Shown one piece after another: positions 1 through 7,667 of a DNA stretch of 64,000 nt. The notes beneath the pieces were generated by a model. It saw only the letters and a list, made by a program, of their open reading frames with translations. It did not search any database and had not been told where the DNA came from. The stretch spans positions 110,408 through 174,407 of the forward strand of contig NZ_LQIW01000004.1 of NCBI RefSeq assembly GCF_001500025.1, read 5' to 3'. Within the stretch, counting starts at the first letter, position 1. Each line of letters begins with the position of its first letter. The DNA is from Mycobacterium sp. IS-1590 (lineage in GTDB: Bacteria; Actinomycetota; Actinomycetes; Mycobacteriales; Mycobacteriaceae). The position numbers and the translations under genes are program-made.

Positions 1-1
1 G

Positions 2-1009
2 TGCATGCCGACGGTCGACGCCGCAGCACAGTACGATCTTCTCGGCGGCGACGCACCCGCCAGCCTCACCAACGTGCTGGCCATCGCCAACTCACTGGCG
101 GCCTACTACTACCTCCACGGCGATCTGCAGAACGAGAACTTCGACGATGCCGTCTACCAAGGCTCTTACGGCGACACCGACTACTACCTCTATCCGGCCG
201 AACGGCTGCCGATCCTGATGCCGTTCGAAGCGTTCGTGCCCTCGCCGATCCTGACGGCCCTGGATGCACCGCTGCGGGTGCTGATCGAGGGAGCCTATGC
301 CCGCGACGTGAATCCGGGTGTCGCGACGAAGGTGGGTCTGCTTCCGTTCCGGAACCCGATCCAGACTGCGATCAACTTGGTGAAGTCGATCCCGACCGGT
401 CTCGACGATGGGATCGAGGAGATCACCGGCGACCGCCCGCTGGGCACCGAGGAGACGACGAGTCCCTACGGCGTCGGCGGACCCGAGCTTCCCGACCCAC
501 CAGAAGACACCGCTATGAGGACGATGTCGTGGGCGCACTCAGGAAACGCCGACCTGGACGAGGGGAACGTCGTCGAAAACCTGCCGCCCACGAGTGAGCT
601 CGAGTCCTCCGAAGGTCAGGTCCAGCAGGATCCGTTGGGACAGCAGCCGATTCAGGTCATCGCCAACCCGACACCGCCCGGCGGCGAGGCAACCACGAAG
701 CAACCCGAGGAAGTGGTTGTCAAGGAGGGCATCGACGCCACGGGCGCCGAGAAGACCCGGAACGGTGCCCTCACCGGCAAGGCGCCGAGGGTCGGCCTCA
801 AACCCACGCTGCCCAAGCTGAACGTCCCGAAGTTGCCGAAGCTGCGCGGACCAATCGGTTTCGACTCTCCGGTGCGGCTGGGCCCGTCACCCGCGAACCG
901 GCCGGATCGGACCGGAACGGGAGCAAACCAGACGGATGCGGAGCCGGACAACCCGCCTGCCGGCGGTGAGGCGGGCGGCGACTCCGAGGCCGAGGGCGCC
1001 GCGGCCTGA
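2..1009 (+). CDS. PE-PPE domain protein, C-terminal part (truncated by window edge)
   Basis: The reading frame is open from the first bases, so the gene begins upstream of the window. The visible first third (to about residue 140) resembles the end of the PE-PPE serine alpha/beta-hydrolase domain (PF08237), with its Tyr-rich stretch AAYYYLHGDL and the closing LPFRNPIQTAINLVKSIPTG segment. The catalytic Ser would lie outside the window. The remaining ~190 residues are a low-complexity Pro/Glu/Gly-rich tail with basic LPKLNVPKLPKLRG repeats. Such proteins are exported or cell-envelope associated in mycobacteria. The substrate is unknown; family members act as esterases. The internal ATG at position 5 is not taken as the start because homology continues through it. 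Confidence 0.75.
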   Translation, partial: CMPTVDAAAQYDLLGGDAPASLTNVLAIANSLAAYYYLHGDLQNENFDDAVYQGSYGDTDYYLYPAERLPILMPFEAFVPSPILTALDAPLRVLIEGAYARDVNPGVATKVGLLPFRNPIQTAINLVKSIPTGLDDGIEEITGDRPLGTEETTSPYGVGGPELPDPPEDTAMRTMSWAHSGNADLDEGNVVENLPPTSELESSEGQVQQDPLGQQPIQVIANPTPPGGEATTKQPEEVVVKEGIDATGAEKTRNGALTGKAPRVGLKPTLPKLNVPKLPKLRGPIGFDSPVRLGPSPANRPDRTGTGANQTDAEPDNPPAGGEAGGDSEAEGAAA

Positions 1010-1014
1010 CGGCG

Positions 1015-1326
1015 TCAGCGGGAGCAGTTGAGCGAGACGGTGATCGACCTGCTCACCACGACCGTGATGAACTCCCGATCCTCGCCCTTGCCGACCGCGA
1101 ACGTCTGAGTGACCTCCTGTGGGTTCCGCACGCTGGTGACGATGCACTCGCTGATCGGGCCGCTGCCGACCCGGTCGATGACGACGTCATAGCCCTGGTC
1201 CTCCAGCTCGGCGATGGTCCGCGGAGCGTCGCCCGGCTGCACCGGCTGCGCGGCGGCGACCCCCGCGGGCACCACAATGACGCCCGCCACCGCTGCTGTT
1301 GCTGCCAGACTTCGAAGAGCACCCAT
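1015..1326 (-). CDS. Small secreted mycobacterial protein, unknown function
   Basis: A 103-residue protein with a Sec signal peptide: MGALRSLAATAAVAGV, then a cut near AAAQP. The mature part has two Cys (ISECIVTS and the terminal SLNCSR) that could pair. I place the start at the ATG at 1326 rather than the ATG at 1338, because a GGAGG Shine-Dalgarno lies 5 nt before the 1326 ATG, inside the longer version. It is convergent with the PE-PPE gene and divergent from the lipoprotein gene at 1351. I recognise the type as a common small secreted mycobacterial hypothetical. No enzyme motif is visible. Confidence 0.75.
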   Translation of the reverse strand: MGALRSLAATAAVAGVIVVPAGVAAAQPVQPGDAPRTIAELEDQGYDVVIDRVGSGPISECIVTSVRNPQEVTQTFAVGKGEDREFITVVVSRSITVSLNCSR

Positions 1327-1350
1327 GACAGCCTCCATTCATGAGGGTCG

Positions 1351-2046
1351 ATGCCACTACTTGTTGATCGCTGGTGGGCCGCCAGGCGTTGCATCGTCGC
1401 GGCCGCCGGCATGGCCCTGACGATCTGCGCCGGCGCGTGCGGAAACGATCCCGGTCCACCCGCGGCCGACGAGTCGTCATCCGAGAAACCCCCGCACGTC
1501 AACCCGGCCAGAATCGACCGGACGCGCACGGCCCTGCCCGCCGGATACGAGGTCACCGATCTCGTCGCCCCCGTCGGCCCGGTCACCGCGTGGGGATACG
1601 GCGCCCACTGGACCACCGACCCCGAGCGGTGTGCCGCGCTGGCCGACCCCGCCGCGGGCGCGATCCGCACCGACGGCTGGTCGGCGTCGGGACCCGGCGG
1701 CATCGTGTACGCCGTCGTCGCCGCCGCGCCGGGGGATCTCGACCCGACGGCGATCGACGAGTGCGGGCGATGGACCATGTCGGGCGGACGCACCACGGGG
1801 ACCGTCACGCTCGAACCCGCCCCGGTCATCGACGCGGCATCGACCATCGCGATGGCGACGTCGAGCAGAACCGTCGTCGAAGGCGGCACCGAAACGCTGT
1901 CGCACGCCGAGACCGTCACGGCGTACCTCGGTGACCATGTCGCCTTCGTCGCAGTCGTCACCGACCCCGGCTCGCCCAATCCCCAACTCGGTCCGGATTT
2001 CGCCGCCCATCTGATGACCGAAACGGTGTCCGCGTTACGGGGCTGA
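1351..2046 (+). CDS. Putative lipoprotein (DUF5642-like)
   Basis: A 231-residue protein with an n-region (DRWWAARR), a hydrophobic stretch and a lipobox ICAGAC, so Cys 29 is the likely lipidated residue on the outer face of the membrane. The mature part begins with an acidic/Pro linker. It then holds a folded domain with RTALPAGYEVTDL and a Cys pair (ERCAAL, DECGRW) typical of mycobacterial DUF5642 lipoproteins. The first ATG is used because the positively charged n-region would be lost from the ATG at 1411. It is followed 29 nt downstream by a second lipoprotein of the same kind, so the two probably form an operon. Function unknown. Confidence 0.75.
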   Translation: MPLLVDRWWAARRCIVAAAGMALTICAGACGNDPGPPAADESSSEKPPHVNPARIDRTRTALPAGYEVTDLVAPVGPVTAWGYGAHWTTDPERCAALADPAAGAIRTDGWSASGPGGIVYAVVAAAPGDLDPTAIDECGRWTMSGGRTTGTVTLEPAPVIDAASTIAMATSSRTVVEGGTETLSHAETVTAYLGDHVAFVAVVTDPGSPNPQLGPDFAAHLMTETVSALRG

Positions 2047-2075
2047 GCCGTCGTTGCCCGGTACATTGTGCGGCG

Positions 2076-2738
2076 ATGTCGAACAGGGCGATGGGCGCGG
2101 TGGTGTGTGCCGCTGCGCTCACGGCGTGTGCGACCGGTCAACCAGGTGGCGATCTGTCGCGTGCCGACATCGGGCGCGTCAAGGATGTGCGCACGAGCTT
2201 CGGGCCCGACTTCAAGGTCACCGATGTCGGCCCGACCGGTATCGATCCGAGACTGCTGTCACGGCAGGAACTGCCGAAGGGCATGACATTCGAGCCTCCC
2301 GACTGCGCGTCGTTCGCCAATCGGCAGATGCTGCCCGAAGGGGCGAAGGGCAACATGGCTGCGACGACGGCCGAGGGCGAGGGCAACCGGTTCATCACGA
2401 TCGCCGTCGAGACGTCGGACACCGCATCGGTCAACGCGCCCGGCGAGAACTGCCGCAAGGTCGGGTTCGCCGGCGGTGCGATGCGCGGGCTGGTCGAGGT
2501 GGTCGAGGCGCCGCAGATCGAGGGTGCGCAGACGCTGGGAACTCACCGCGTGGTGCAGACGACGGTGGACGGTAAGCCCCGCACCGGCGAGCTCTACAAC
2601 TACCTCGCCAGCTTCGGTCCGTTCCTGGTGATCGTCACCGCGAACCCGTTGGTGCTGCCCGACAAACCCGTCGCGAAGGTCGACACGCAGCGCGCCCGTG
2701 ACCTGCTGGTCTCGGCGGTGAACGCGGTCAGGGCCTAG
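2076..2738 (+). CDS. Putative lipoprotein (DUF5642-like), paralogue of the preceding gene
   Basis: A 220-residue protein with a short signal peptide ending in the lipobox ALTAC (Cys 18). The mature region contains KVTDVGPTGIDPRLL, a Cys pair (PDCASF, ENCRKV) and a C-terminal FLVIVTANPL strand. This is the same general build as the upstream lipoprotein, so I read them as a tandem pair of envelope lipoproteins. The stop codon overlaps the stop of the convergent AlkB-like gene in the tetranucleotide CTAG. The ligand is not known. Confidence 0.75.
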   Translation: MSNRAMGAVVCAAALTACATGQPGGDLSRADIGRVKDVRTSFGPDFKVTDVGPTGIDPRLLSRQELPKGMTFEPPDCASFANRQMLPEGAKGNMAATTAEGEGNRFITIAVETSDTASVNAPGENCRKVGFAGGAMRGLVEVVEAPQIEGAQTLGTHRVVQTTVDGKPRTGELYNYLASFGPFLVIVTANPLVLPDKPVAKVDTQRARDLLVSAVNAVRA

Positions 2739-3331
2739 CGAACGTCGTGCGGACGGAACTGGATGCTGATCCGAACGCCCACCGGACGCGCCGTCTTGGG
2801 GATGGCGTGCTCCCACGTGCGCTGACACGACCCGCCCATCACGAGCAGATCGCCGTGCGCGTGCTGCAGGCGTAGCGACTTGCCGCCGCCGCGTGGCCGC
2901 AGCGCGAACGTCCTGGTCGCGCCGAGCCCGACGATCGCGACCATGGTGTCCTCGGTGCTGCTGCGACCGACCGTATCGCCGTGCCAGGCGACGCTGTCGT
3001 CACCGTCGCGGTACAGGCACAGCCCGGCCGTGGTGAAGGGCTCACCGAGTTCACCCGCGTAGGCGTCGTTGAGGCGACGGCGAAGTTGCTTGAGGCGCGG
3101 ATGCGGTGGCGGATCGTCGACCAGGTTATGGAAGCTGACCAGGCGGGGGACATCGACGACGCGGTCGTACATCGGCCGACGCTCCGCACGCCACGGGATC
3201 ACCTCGGACAGCTCGGTGAACAGCGAATCGGCATCGTCGAGCCACCCGGATCGGAAGTCGATCCAGGCCCCGTTGCCGAGATGGCGGCGTTCGGCGTGCT
3301 CGAACAGCGAGCTCTGCAGCGCCAGCTCCAT
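2735..3331 (-). CDS. AlkB-like 2-oxoglutarate/Fe(II) dioxygenase (Rv1000c-type)
   Basis: A 198-residue protein with the full 2OG-Fe(II) oxygenase signature: WHGDT supplies His117 and Asp119, WEHAIPK supplies His175, and the RISIQFR strand supplies the 2-oxoglutarate-binding Arg residues (187 and 193). AlkB-family enzymes oxidatively demethylate alkylated nucleic-acid bases. The substrate of this clade is not established, so repair is an inference. The ATG at 3331 is chosen over the one at 3352 because homologues begin at MELALQ. The position, next to arcA, matches M. tuberculosis Rv1000c. Confidence 0.85.
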   Translation of the reverse strand: MELALQSSLFEHAERRHLGNGAWIDFRSGWLDDADSLFTELSEVIPWRAERRPMYDRVVDVPRLVSFHNLVDDPPPHPRLKQLRRRLNDAYAGELGEPFTTAGLCLYRDGDDSVAWHGDTVGRSSTEDTMVAIVGLGATRTFALRPRGGGKSLRLQHAHGDLLVMGGSCQRTWEHAIPKTARPVGVRISIQFRPHDVR

Positions 3332-3364
3332 GTCCGCGATTCTATCGCACAAGCGTTCGATGCA

Positions 3365-3799
3365 TCAGAGCCGCACCGCGCCCGGTCCGTGTTCGGCGAG
3401 CACGTCTCCGGGGTTGGTCAGGGCACACGTCTTCAGGCTCAGGCAGCCGCAGCCTATGCAGCCGGTCAGGTTGTCGCGCAGGCGTTGCAGGTGCAGGATG
3501 CGGTCGTCGAGGTCTTGACGCCAGCCCGCCGACAACCTCGCCCAGTCCTTACTCGTCGGCACCCTGTCGGCGGGCAGGGTGGCCAGCGCTTCTCGTATGC
3601 GGGACAAGGGGATTCCCAGCCGCTGCGACATCCGGATGAATGCGACGCGTCGTAACGTCTCTCGCGCATAGCGACGTTGGTTACCCGGGGTGCGCCGGCT
3701 GTGGATGAGGCCTTCGCGCTCGTAGAAGTGCAGTGCCGAAACGGCGACACCGCTGCGAGCCGACATCTCGCCGGGAGTCAGCTCGTGAATCAACTCCAT
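3365..3799 (-). CDS. soxR: SoxR-type redox-sensing MerR-family regulator
   Basis: A 144-residue MerR-family protein. It has an N-terminal winged helix (residues 8-75, with HFYEREGLI and [10 protein letters not shown]), a dimerisation helix, and a C-terminal cluster-binding loop with Cys114, Cys117, Cys119 and Cys125 in the exact C-x2-C-x-C-x5-C spacing of SoxR [2Fe-2S] proteins. It should sense redox-active compounds or oxidants and twist its promoter open. The ATG at 3799 is preferred to the one at 3811. A -10 box (TATGGT, 3812 down to 3807) sits 7 nt upstream of 3799, implying a leaderless mRNA, and the longer start would put the operator inside the gene. It is divergent from arcA. Residues 111-130 carry the decisive motif. 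Confidence 0.9.
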   Translation of the reverse strand: MELIHELTPGEMSARSGVAVSALHFYEREGLIHSRRTPGNQRRYARETLRRVAFIRMSQRLGIPLSRIREALATLPADRVPTSKDWARLSAGWRQDLDDRILHLQRLRDNLTGCIGCGCLSLKTCALTNPGDVLAEHGPGAVRL

Positions 3800-3801
3800 A
3801 A

Positions 3802-3838
3802 CATCAACCATAGTTGAGGTGGAATCGCGGGTTACGGT
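3802..3838. promoter_or_regulatory. SoxR-type operator and divergent soxR/arcA promoters
   Basis: Positions 3802-3819 form an imperfect palindrome, CATCAAC-CATA-GTTGAGG (6 of 7 arm positions pair). It has the same 18-bp layout as the known SoxR box CCTCAAG-n4-CTTGAGG. On the minus strand it covers the -10 TATGGT of soxR. On the plus strand a TACGGT -10 lies at 3833-3838, 7 nt before the arcA GTG at 3846. Both genes would therefore be leaderless, and SoxR would touch both promoters. Binding is inferred, not shown. Confidence 0.6.
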
Positions 3839-3845
3839 GCTAGAT

Positions 3846-5048
3846 GTGACGTTGGGCTGCGACTCCGAGGTGGGTCGGCTGACTGCGGCCATTCTGCATC
3901 GGCCCGGTGCCGAGTTGCAGCGGTTGACGCCCCGCAACAACGATGCGCTGCTCTTCGACGGGCTGCCCTGGGTGGCCAGGGCGCAGGCCGAACACGACGC
4001 GTTCGCCGCGTTGTTGGCCGACCGGGGCGTCGAGGTGATGCTGCTCGCCGATCTGTTGACCGAGGCGCTGGCGCACAGTGGCGCGGCACGGATGCACGGG
4101 ATCGCGGCCGCGGTCGACCCGCGACGGTTGGGTCTGCCGCTGGCGCAGGAACTTTCGGCGTACCTTCGCTCGCTGGAGCCCGCGCCGCTGGCCCACGTGC
4201 TGATGGCGGGCATGACGTTCAACGAGTTGCCGCTCTCGGGTGCCGAGCTGTCGTTGGTGCGGCGGATGCATCACGGAGGCGATTTCGTCATCGATCCGCT
4301 GCCGAATCTGCTGTTCACCCGCGACTCGTCGTTCTGGATCGGGCCGAGGGTGGCGATCACGTCGCTGGCGCTGCCGGCGCGGGTGCGCGAAACCTCGCTG
4401 ACCGACGTCATTTACGCCCACCACCCGAGATTCCTCGGGGTCCGGCGGGCCTACGAATCGCGGTCGGCGCCCGTCGAGGGAGGAGACGTGCTGCTGCTCG
4501 CGCCGGGTGTCGTGGCGGTGGGAGTGGGGGAGCGGACCACCCCTGCGGGAGCGGAAGCGTTGGCGCGCAGCCTGTTCGACGATGATCTGGCCCAAACGGT
4601 GCTGGCGGTGCCGATCGCGCAGTCGCGCGCGCAGATGCACCTGGACACGGTGTGCACGATGGTCGACGTCGACGCGGTCGTGATGTACCCGCCGGTCGTG
4701 GATTCGTTGTCGGCGTTCACGATTCACCGCGATGGCAATGGCGGAGTGCTCATCGACGACGAGGTGCCGTTCGTCGACGCCGCCGCCAAGGCGATGGGTA
4801 TCGACCGGTTGCGCGTCATCGCCACGGGGCTGGACCCGGTGACGGCCGAGCGCGAACAGTGGGACGACGGCAACAACACGCTCGCGCTCGCACCGGGTGT
4901 GGTCATCGCCTATGAGCGCAACGTCGAAACCAATGCGCGCTTGGCCGACGCCGGTATCGAGGTGCTGCCGATCCAAGCGTCCGAACTGGGCACCGGCCGC
5001 GGCGGCCCGCGGTGCATGTCGTGCCCGGCCGGCCGCGACCCCCTGTAG
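3846..5048 (+). CDS. arcA: Arginine deiminase
   Basis: A 400-residue enzyme that converts L-arginine to L-citrulline and ammonia in the cytoplasm, the first step of the arginine deiminase route. Guanidino-modifying-enzyme motifs are in order: FDGLPW near residue 46, [10 protein letters not shown] near 155, EGGDVLLL near 220, [11 protein letters not shown] near 265 (catalytic His/Asp), and the C-terminal [11 protein letters not shown] whose first Cys is the nucleophile. The GTG at 3846 is chosen because family members begin [12 protein letters not shown] and a -10 box lies 7 nt upstream. The ATG-like extension to 3819 would enter the SoxR operator. No arcB or arcC follows, so the enzyme may serve nitrogen supply or pH control rather than full fermentation. 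The M. tuberculosis counterpart is Rv1001. Confidence 0.93.
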   Translation: MTLGCDSEVGRLTAAILHRPGAELQRLTPRNNDALLFDGLPWVARAQAEHDAFAALLADRGVEVMLLADLLTEALAHSGAARMHGIAAAVDPRRLGLPLAQELSAYLRSLEPAPLAHVLMAGMTFNELPLSGAELSLVRRMHHGGDFVIDPLPNLLFTRDSSFWIGPRVAITSLALPARVRETSLTDVIYAHHPRFLGVRRAYESRSAPVEGGDVLLLAPGVVAVGVGERTTPAGAEALARSLFDDDLAQTVLAVPIAQSRAQMHLDTVCTMVDVDAVVMYPPVVDSLSAFTIHRDGNGGVLIDDEVPFVDAAAKAMGIDRLRVIATGLDPVTAEREQWDDGNNTLALAPGVVIAYERNVETNARLADAGIEVLPIQASELGTGRGGPRCMSCPAGRDPL

Positions 5049-5078
5049 CGCCGCGAGTCAACGCTCGGGCCCGTGTGC

Positions 5079-5143
5079 TTCGCGAGACGTACACCAGGGC
5101 CGTTGAATCCGCGCGATCACGACCCTGGTGTACGTTTCGCGAG
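5079..5143. repeat. Hairpin repeat element, copy A (3' flank of the DUF559 gene)
   Basis: Inverted repeat with 19-bp arms at 5081-5099 and 5123-5141, matching except for one base, around a 23-nt loop. The arm reads CGCGAGACGTACACCAGGG. The right arm runs into the end of the DUF559 gene and encodes its last residues (AKRTPGS). A second copy in the same orientation lies at 6023-6087. Loop positions are partly conserved between copies (about 14 of 22 by eye). This is REP-like in size and structure. Confidence 0.8.
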
Positions 5144-5980
5144 GGGAAACCACCCGCGACGCTCGGCGGCCTCCCGCAGTCTGTGCAAAATGAGCCCGCG
5201 GCTGTGCTCCTTGACCACGTGAATGTCCAGCCAACCGAGACACTCCACGAGCGCGTTGCGGCCGATGTCGTGAACGAATCGGCGCCGCTCCGTCTGATGC
5301 TGTTCACCGTCGTAATCCAAAGCGATCATCGGTTCGTCCCAACCCATGTCGAGGAACGCCTCAGCGACGCCGTCGCTGACGCGGATCTGAGTACGAGGCC
5401 GCGGATACCCTGCGTCGACGACGAGAAGTCGCAACCACGTCTCTTTGGGCGACTGAGCGCCGCCGTCCATCAGATCCAGTGCGATGCGAGCACGCTTCAT
5501 CCCTCGCCAGCCGCGATAACGCTCGAGAAGCGGTGCGACGTCGTCAACGGTCAGGCCGGTCGCCGCTGCCAGTGCGTCGAGATGCCTGACCGCCAGGTCG
5601 CGACTGAGGTGTCGCGCCAGATCCAGCGCCGTGCGTGCCGGCGTCGTCACCGCAAGGTCCCCGATCGCACAGACCTCGTCCCAGTCGATCCGTTCATTTC
5701 GGATGACCACTCCCCGCCGTGGACGCTCCCGCGGGCCGATCATGTCGATCGGTGTGTCGGGGCTTACCCATTGGGCTCCGTGCAGTGAAGCCGCAGCACG
5801 CCCGGCCACGATGCCGCGACGATCCGTCCACAGCCAGGCAGCATGTGCGTCGAGTTCAACCGACGGTGCCGCACCGCGGGGCACGTAGACGCGTGGCTTG
5901 ACGCGCTTGTAGCGCGAACGCAACTGGCCTCGCGTCAGGCCCCTGCCGAGTAGTTCGCGGCCGACGAATGCTTCTTCCAT
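5117..5980 (-). CDS. DUF559 endonuclease-fold protein with AbiEi-like N-terminus
   Basis: A 287-residue protein. The N-terminal half (about 1-190) resembles the helical/winged AbiEi-antitoxin-like part seen in mycobacterial DUF559 proteins (LLGRGLTRGQLRSRY, AAWLWTDRRGIVAGRAAASLHG, TTPARTALDLARHL). The C-terminal part (about 195-280) is the DUF559 PD-(D/E)xK-like fold, with ETWLRLLVVDAGYPRPRTQ, LDMGWDEPMIALDYDGEQHQ and a closing VVKEH strand. The Glu, Asp and DxE/Q residues fit a nuclease site. These genes occur in many copies per mycobacterial genome. Role unknown; defence or element maintenance is inference. The gene has no counterpart between arcA and pmt in M. tuberculosis. Its 3' end is built into one hairpin repeat, and a second copy sits 43 nt upstream of its start. 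Confidence 0.8.
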   Translation of the reverse strand: MEEAFVGRELLGRGLTRGQLRSRYKRVKPRVYVPRGAAPSVELDAHAAWLWTDRRGIVAGRAAASLHGAQWVSPDTPIDMIGPRERPRRGVVIRNERIDWDEVCAIGDLAVTTPARTALDLARHLSRDLAVRHLDALAAATGLTVDDVAPLLERYRGWRGMKRARIALDLMDGGAQSPKETWLRLLVVDAGYPRPRTQIRVSDGVAEAFLDMGWDEPMIALDYDGEQHQTERRRFVHDIGRNALVECLGWLDIHVVKEHSRGLILHRLREAAERRGWFPLAKRTPGS

Positions 5981-6022
5981 GCGACGGATGCTGGCCGGAA
6001 GCGCTGACAATTCTGTCCCCGA

Positions 6023-6087
6023 TTCGCGAGGCGTACACCACGGCTGTGGATAACTCGCCCACACGACCCTGGTGTACGTCTCGCGAA
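6023..6087. repeat. Hairpin repeat element, copy B (5' flank of the DUF559 gene)
   Basis: Inverted repeat with 21-bp arms at 6023-6043 and 6067-6087 (TTCGCGAGGCGTACACCACGG and its partner, two mismatches) and again a 23-nt loop. The loop contains TGTGGATAA at 6045-6053, which equals the DnaA-box consensus on the opposite strand. It is the same element as copy A at 5079-5143, in the same orientation, 944 bp apart. Confidence 0.8.
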
Positions 6088-6102
6088 AAACCGGCAGGGA
6101 CC

Positions 6103-7644
6103 TCAACGCCAGGACGGCAGCCAGATCTGCATGTTCCAGGTGTTCTGCGATATCGGGATGCCGGTCAGGATGGGGTACATCCACGCGAAGTTCGTCAACA
6201 CCAGCGCGACATAGCAACTCACCGCGATCAGCCCGAGCGTCCGGCGTTCGGAGTTCTGGTTCGGCTTGTGCAGGATGTCGCCGAGGATCAACGCGATCAT
6301 CATCACCAGGAACGGCGCCATCGTCGCCGCGTAGAAGAAGTACATCTGGCGGTCGATATCGGCGAACCAGGGCAGAAAGCCCGCGCTGTAGCCCACCAGC
6401 GCGACGCCGTATCGCCAGTCGCGCTTGACGAATGCCCGCCACACCGCCCACCCCAGCACCGGCACCGCCAAGAACCACATCGCGGGCGTGCCGACCAGCA
6501 GCACGGCCTTCACGCACGACTGCGCCCCGCATCCGGGCACGTCCTGGTTGTCGATCGCATAGAGCACCGGGCGCAACGACATCGGCCACGTCCACGGCTT
6601 CGACTCCCACGGATGGTGGTTGCCGTCGGCGTTGGTCAATCCGGAGTGGAACCGGTACGCCGCATACGTGTAGTGCCACAGCGAGCGCAACGAATCGGGA
6701 ATCGGCAACACACTGTCCGGGCCGATCGACTGCCCGACTTCGTGCCGGTTGATGGCCGTCTCCGAGGCGAACCACGGCGTGTACGACGCGAGGTACACCC
6801 CGAACGGGATGAGCACCAACGCGTACAGCGACGGTCCCAGGTCGCGGCGAAAAGCGCCCAGCCACGGCCGCGGGACGCGGTACTGACGCCGCGCGAGGAT
6901 GTCGAAGACCATGGTCATGACGCCGAAGAACGCGACGAAGTACACGCCCGACCACTTTGTGGCGCAGGCCAATCCGAGCAACACTCCCGCGCCGAACCGC
7001 CACCACCGCACCCCGAGCCTGGGCCCCCACACCGTCTCGCCGATGCGGCCCTCCAACAGCGCGATGTGCATGCGCTCGCGTACCTGGTCGCGGTCGACGA
7101 TCAGGCATCCGAACGCGGCCACCACGAACGTCACGAGGAATCCGTCGAGCAGCGCGGTCCGCGAAGCCACGAAGCTGACCCCGTCGGCGATCACCAGCAG
7201 TCCCGCGATGCCACCGACCAACGTCGAACGGCTGATGCGTCGGGTGATCCGCGCGACCAGGATCACCACGATCACCCCGCACACGGCGCCGGAGAACCGC
7301 CAGCCCAACCCGTTGTACCCGAACAGCGCCTCGCCGATCGCGATCAACTGCTTGCCGACCGGCGGATGCACCACCAGGCCGTAGCCCGGGTTGTCCTCGA
7401 CGCCGTGGTTGTGCAGCATCTGCCAGGCCTGCGGCGCGTAGTGCTTCTCGTCGAAGACGGGCGTGCCTGCGTCGGTCGGCGATCCGAGATTGAGGAACCG
7501 CGTCACCGCGGCCAGCGCGGCGATGACGGCGGTCATCACCCAGCCCTGCAGCCGGTCGACCGGTCCGAAATCCGCCGCGGGTACCTGTGGTGCTGGGCTG
7601 ATGACCGGGACCGCTCGCGGCGCTTTGGTGGCGGGGGCGGTCAC
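6103..7644 (-). CDS. pmt: Dolichyl-phosphate-mannose--protein mannosyltransferase (Pmt)
   Basis: A 513-residue polytopic membrane enzyme of the GT39 family. It transfers mannose from polyprenyl-phosphomannose to Ser/Thr of secreted proteins on the outer face of the membrane. The first extracytoplasmic loop carries the catalytic acidic pair, in the motif GTPVFDEKHYAPQAW near residue 62-75. About ten hydrophobic spans follow, and the eukaryotic MIR domains are absent, as usual in actinobacteria. The GTG start at 7644 is supported by a -10 TACGAT 7 nt upstream (leaderless). It is divergent from rsmI. The M. tuberculosis counterpart is Rv1002c. Confidence 0.94.
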   Translation of the reverse strand: MTAPATKAPRAVPVISPAPQVPAADFGPVDRLQGWVMTAVIAALAAVTRFLNLGSPTDAGTPVFDEKHYAPQAWQMLHNHGVEDNPGYGLVVHPPVGKQLIAIGEALFGYNGLGWRFSGAVCGVIVVILVARITRRISRSTLVGGIAGLLVIADGVSFVASRTALLDGFLVTFVVAAFGCLIVDRDQVRERMHIALLEGRIGETVWGPRLGVRWWRFGAGVLLGLACATKWSGVYFVAFFGVMTMVFDILARRQYRVPRPWLGAFRRDLGPSLYALVLIPFGVYLASYTPWFASETAINRHEVGQSIGPDSVLPIPDSLRSLWHYTYAAYRFHSGLTNADGNHHPWESKPWTWPMSLRPVLYAIDNQDVPGCGAQSCVKAVLLVGTPAMWFLAVPVLGWAVWRAFVKRDWRYGVALVGYSAGFLPWFADIDRQMYFFYAATMAPFLVMMIALILGDILHKPNQNSERRTLGLIAVSCYVALVLTNFAWMYPILTGIPISQNTWNMQIWLPSWR

Positions 7645-7649
7645 GAGTG

Positions 7650-7661
7650 CGATCGTAGGCT
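7650..7661. promoter_or_regulatory. Overlapping divergent -10 boxes of pmt and rsmI
   Basis: The 23-bp gap between the two start codons holds TACGAT on the minus strand (7657-7652), exactly 7 nt before the pmt GTG, and TAGGCT on the plus strand (7656-7661), 6 nt before the rsmI ATG. The hexamers share two base pairs. No room is left for a Shine-Dalgarno, so both mRNAs should be leaderless. Confidence 0.6.
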
Positions 7662-7667
7662 GTCGGC

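Noticed and set aside
3840..4976. 378-codon frame antisense to arcA
   Set aside because: His/Arg/Gln-rich translation typical of a shadow frame; arcA has all catalytic motifs on the plus strand.
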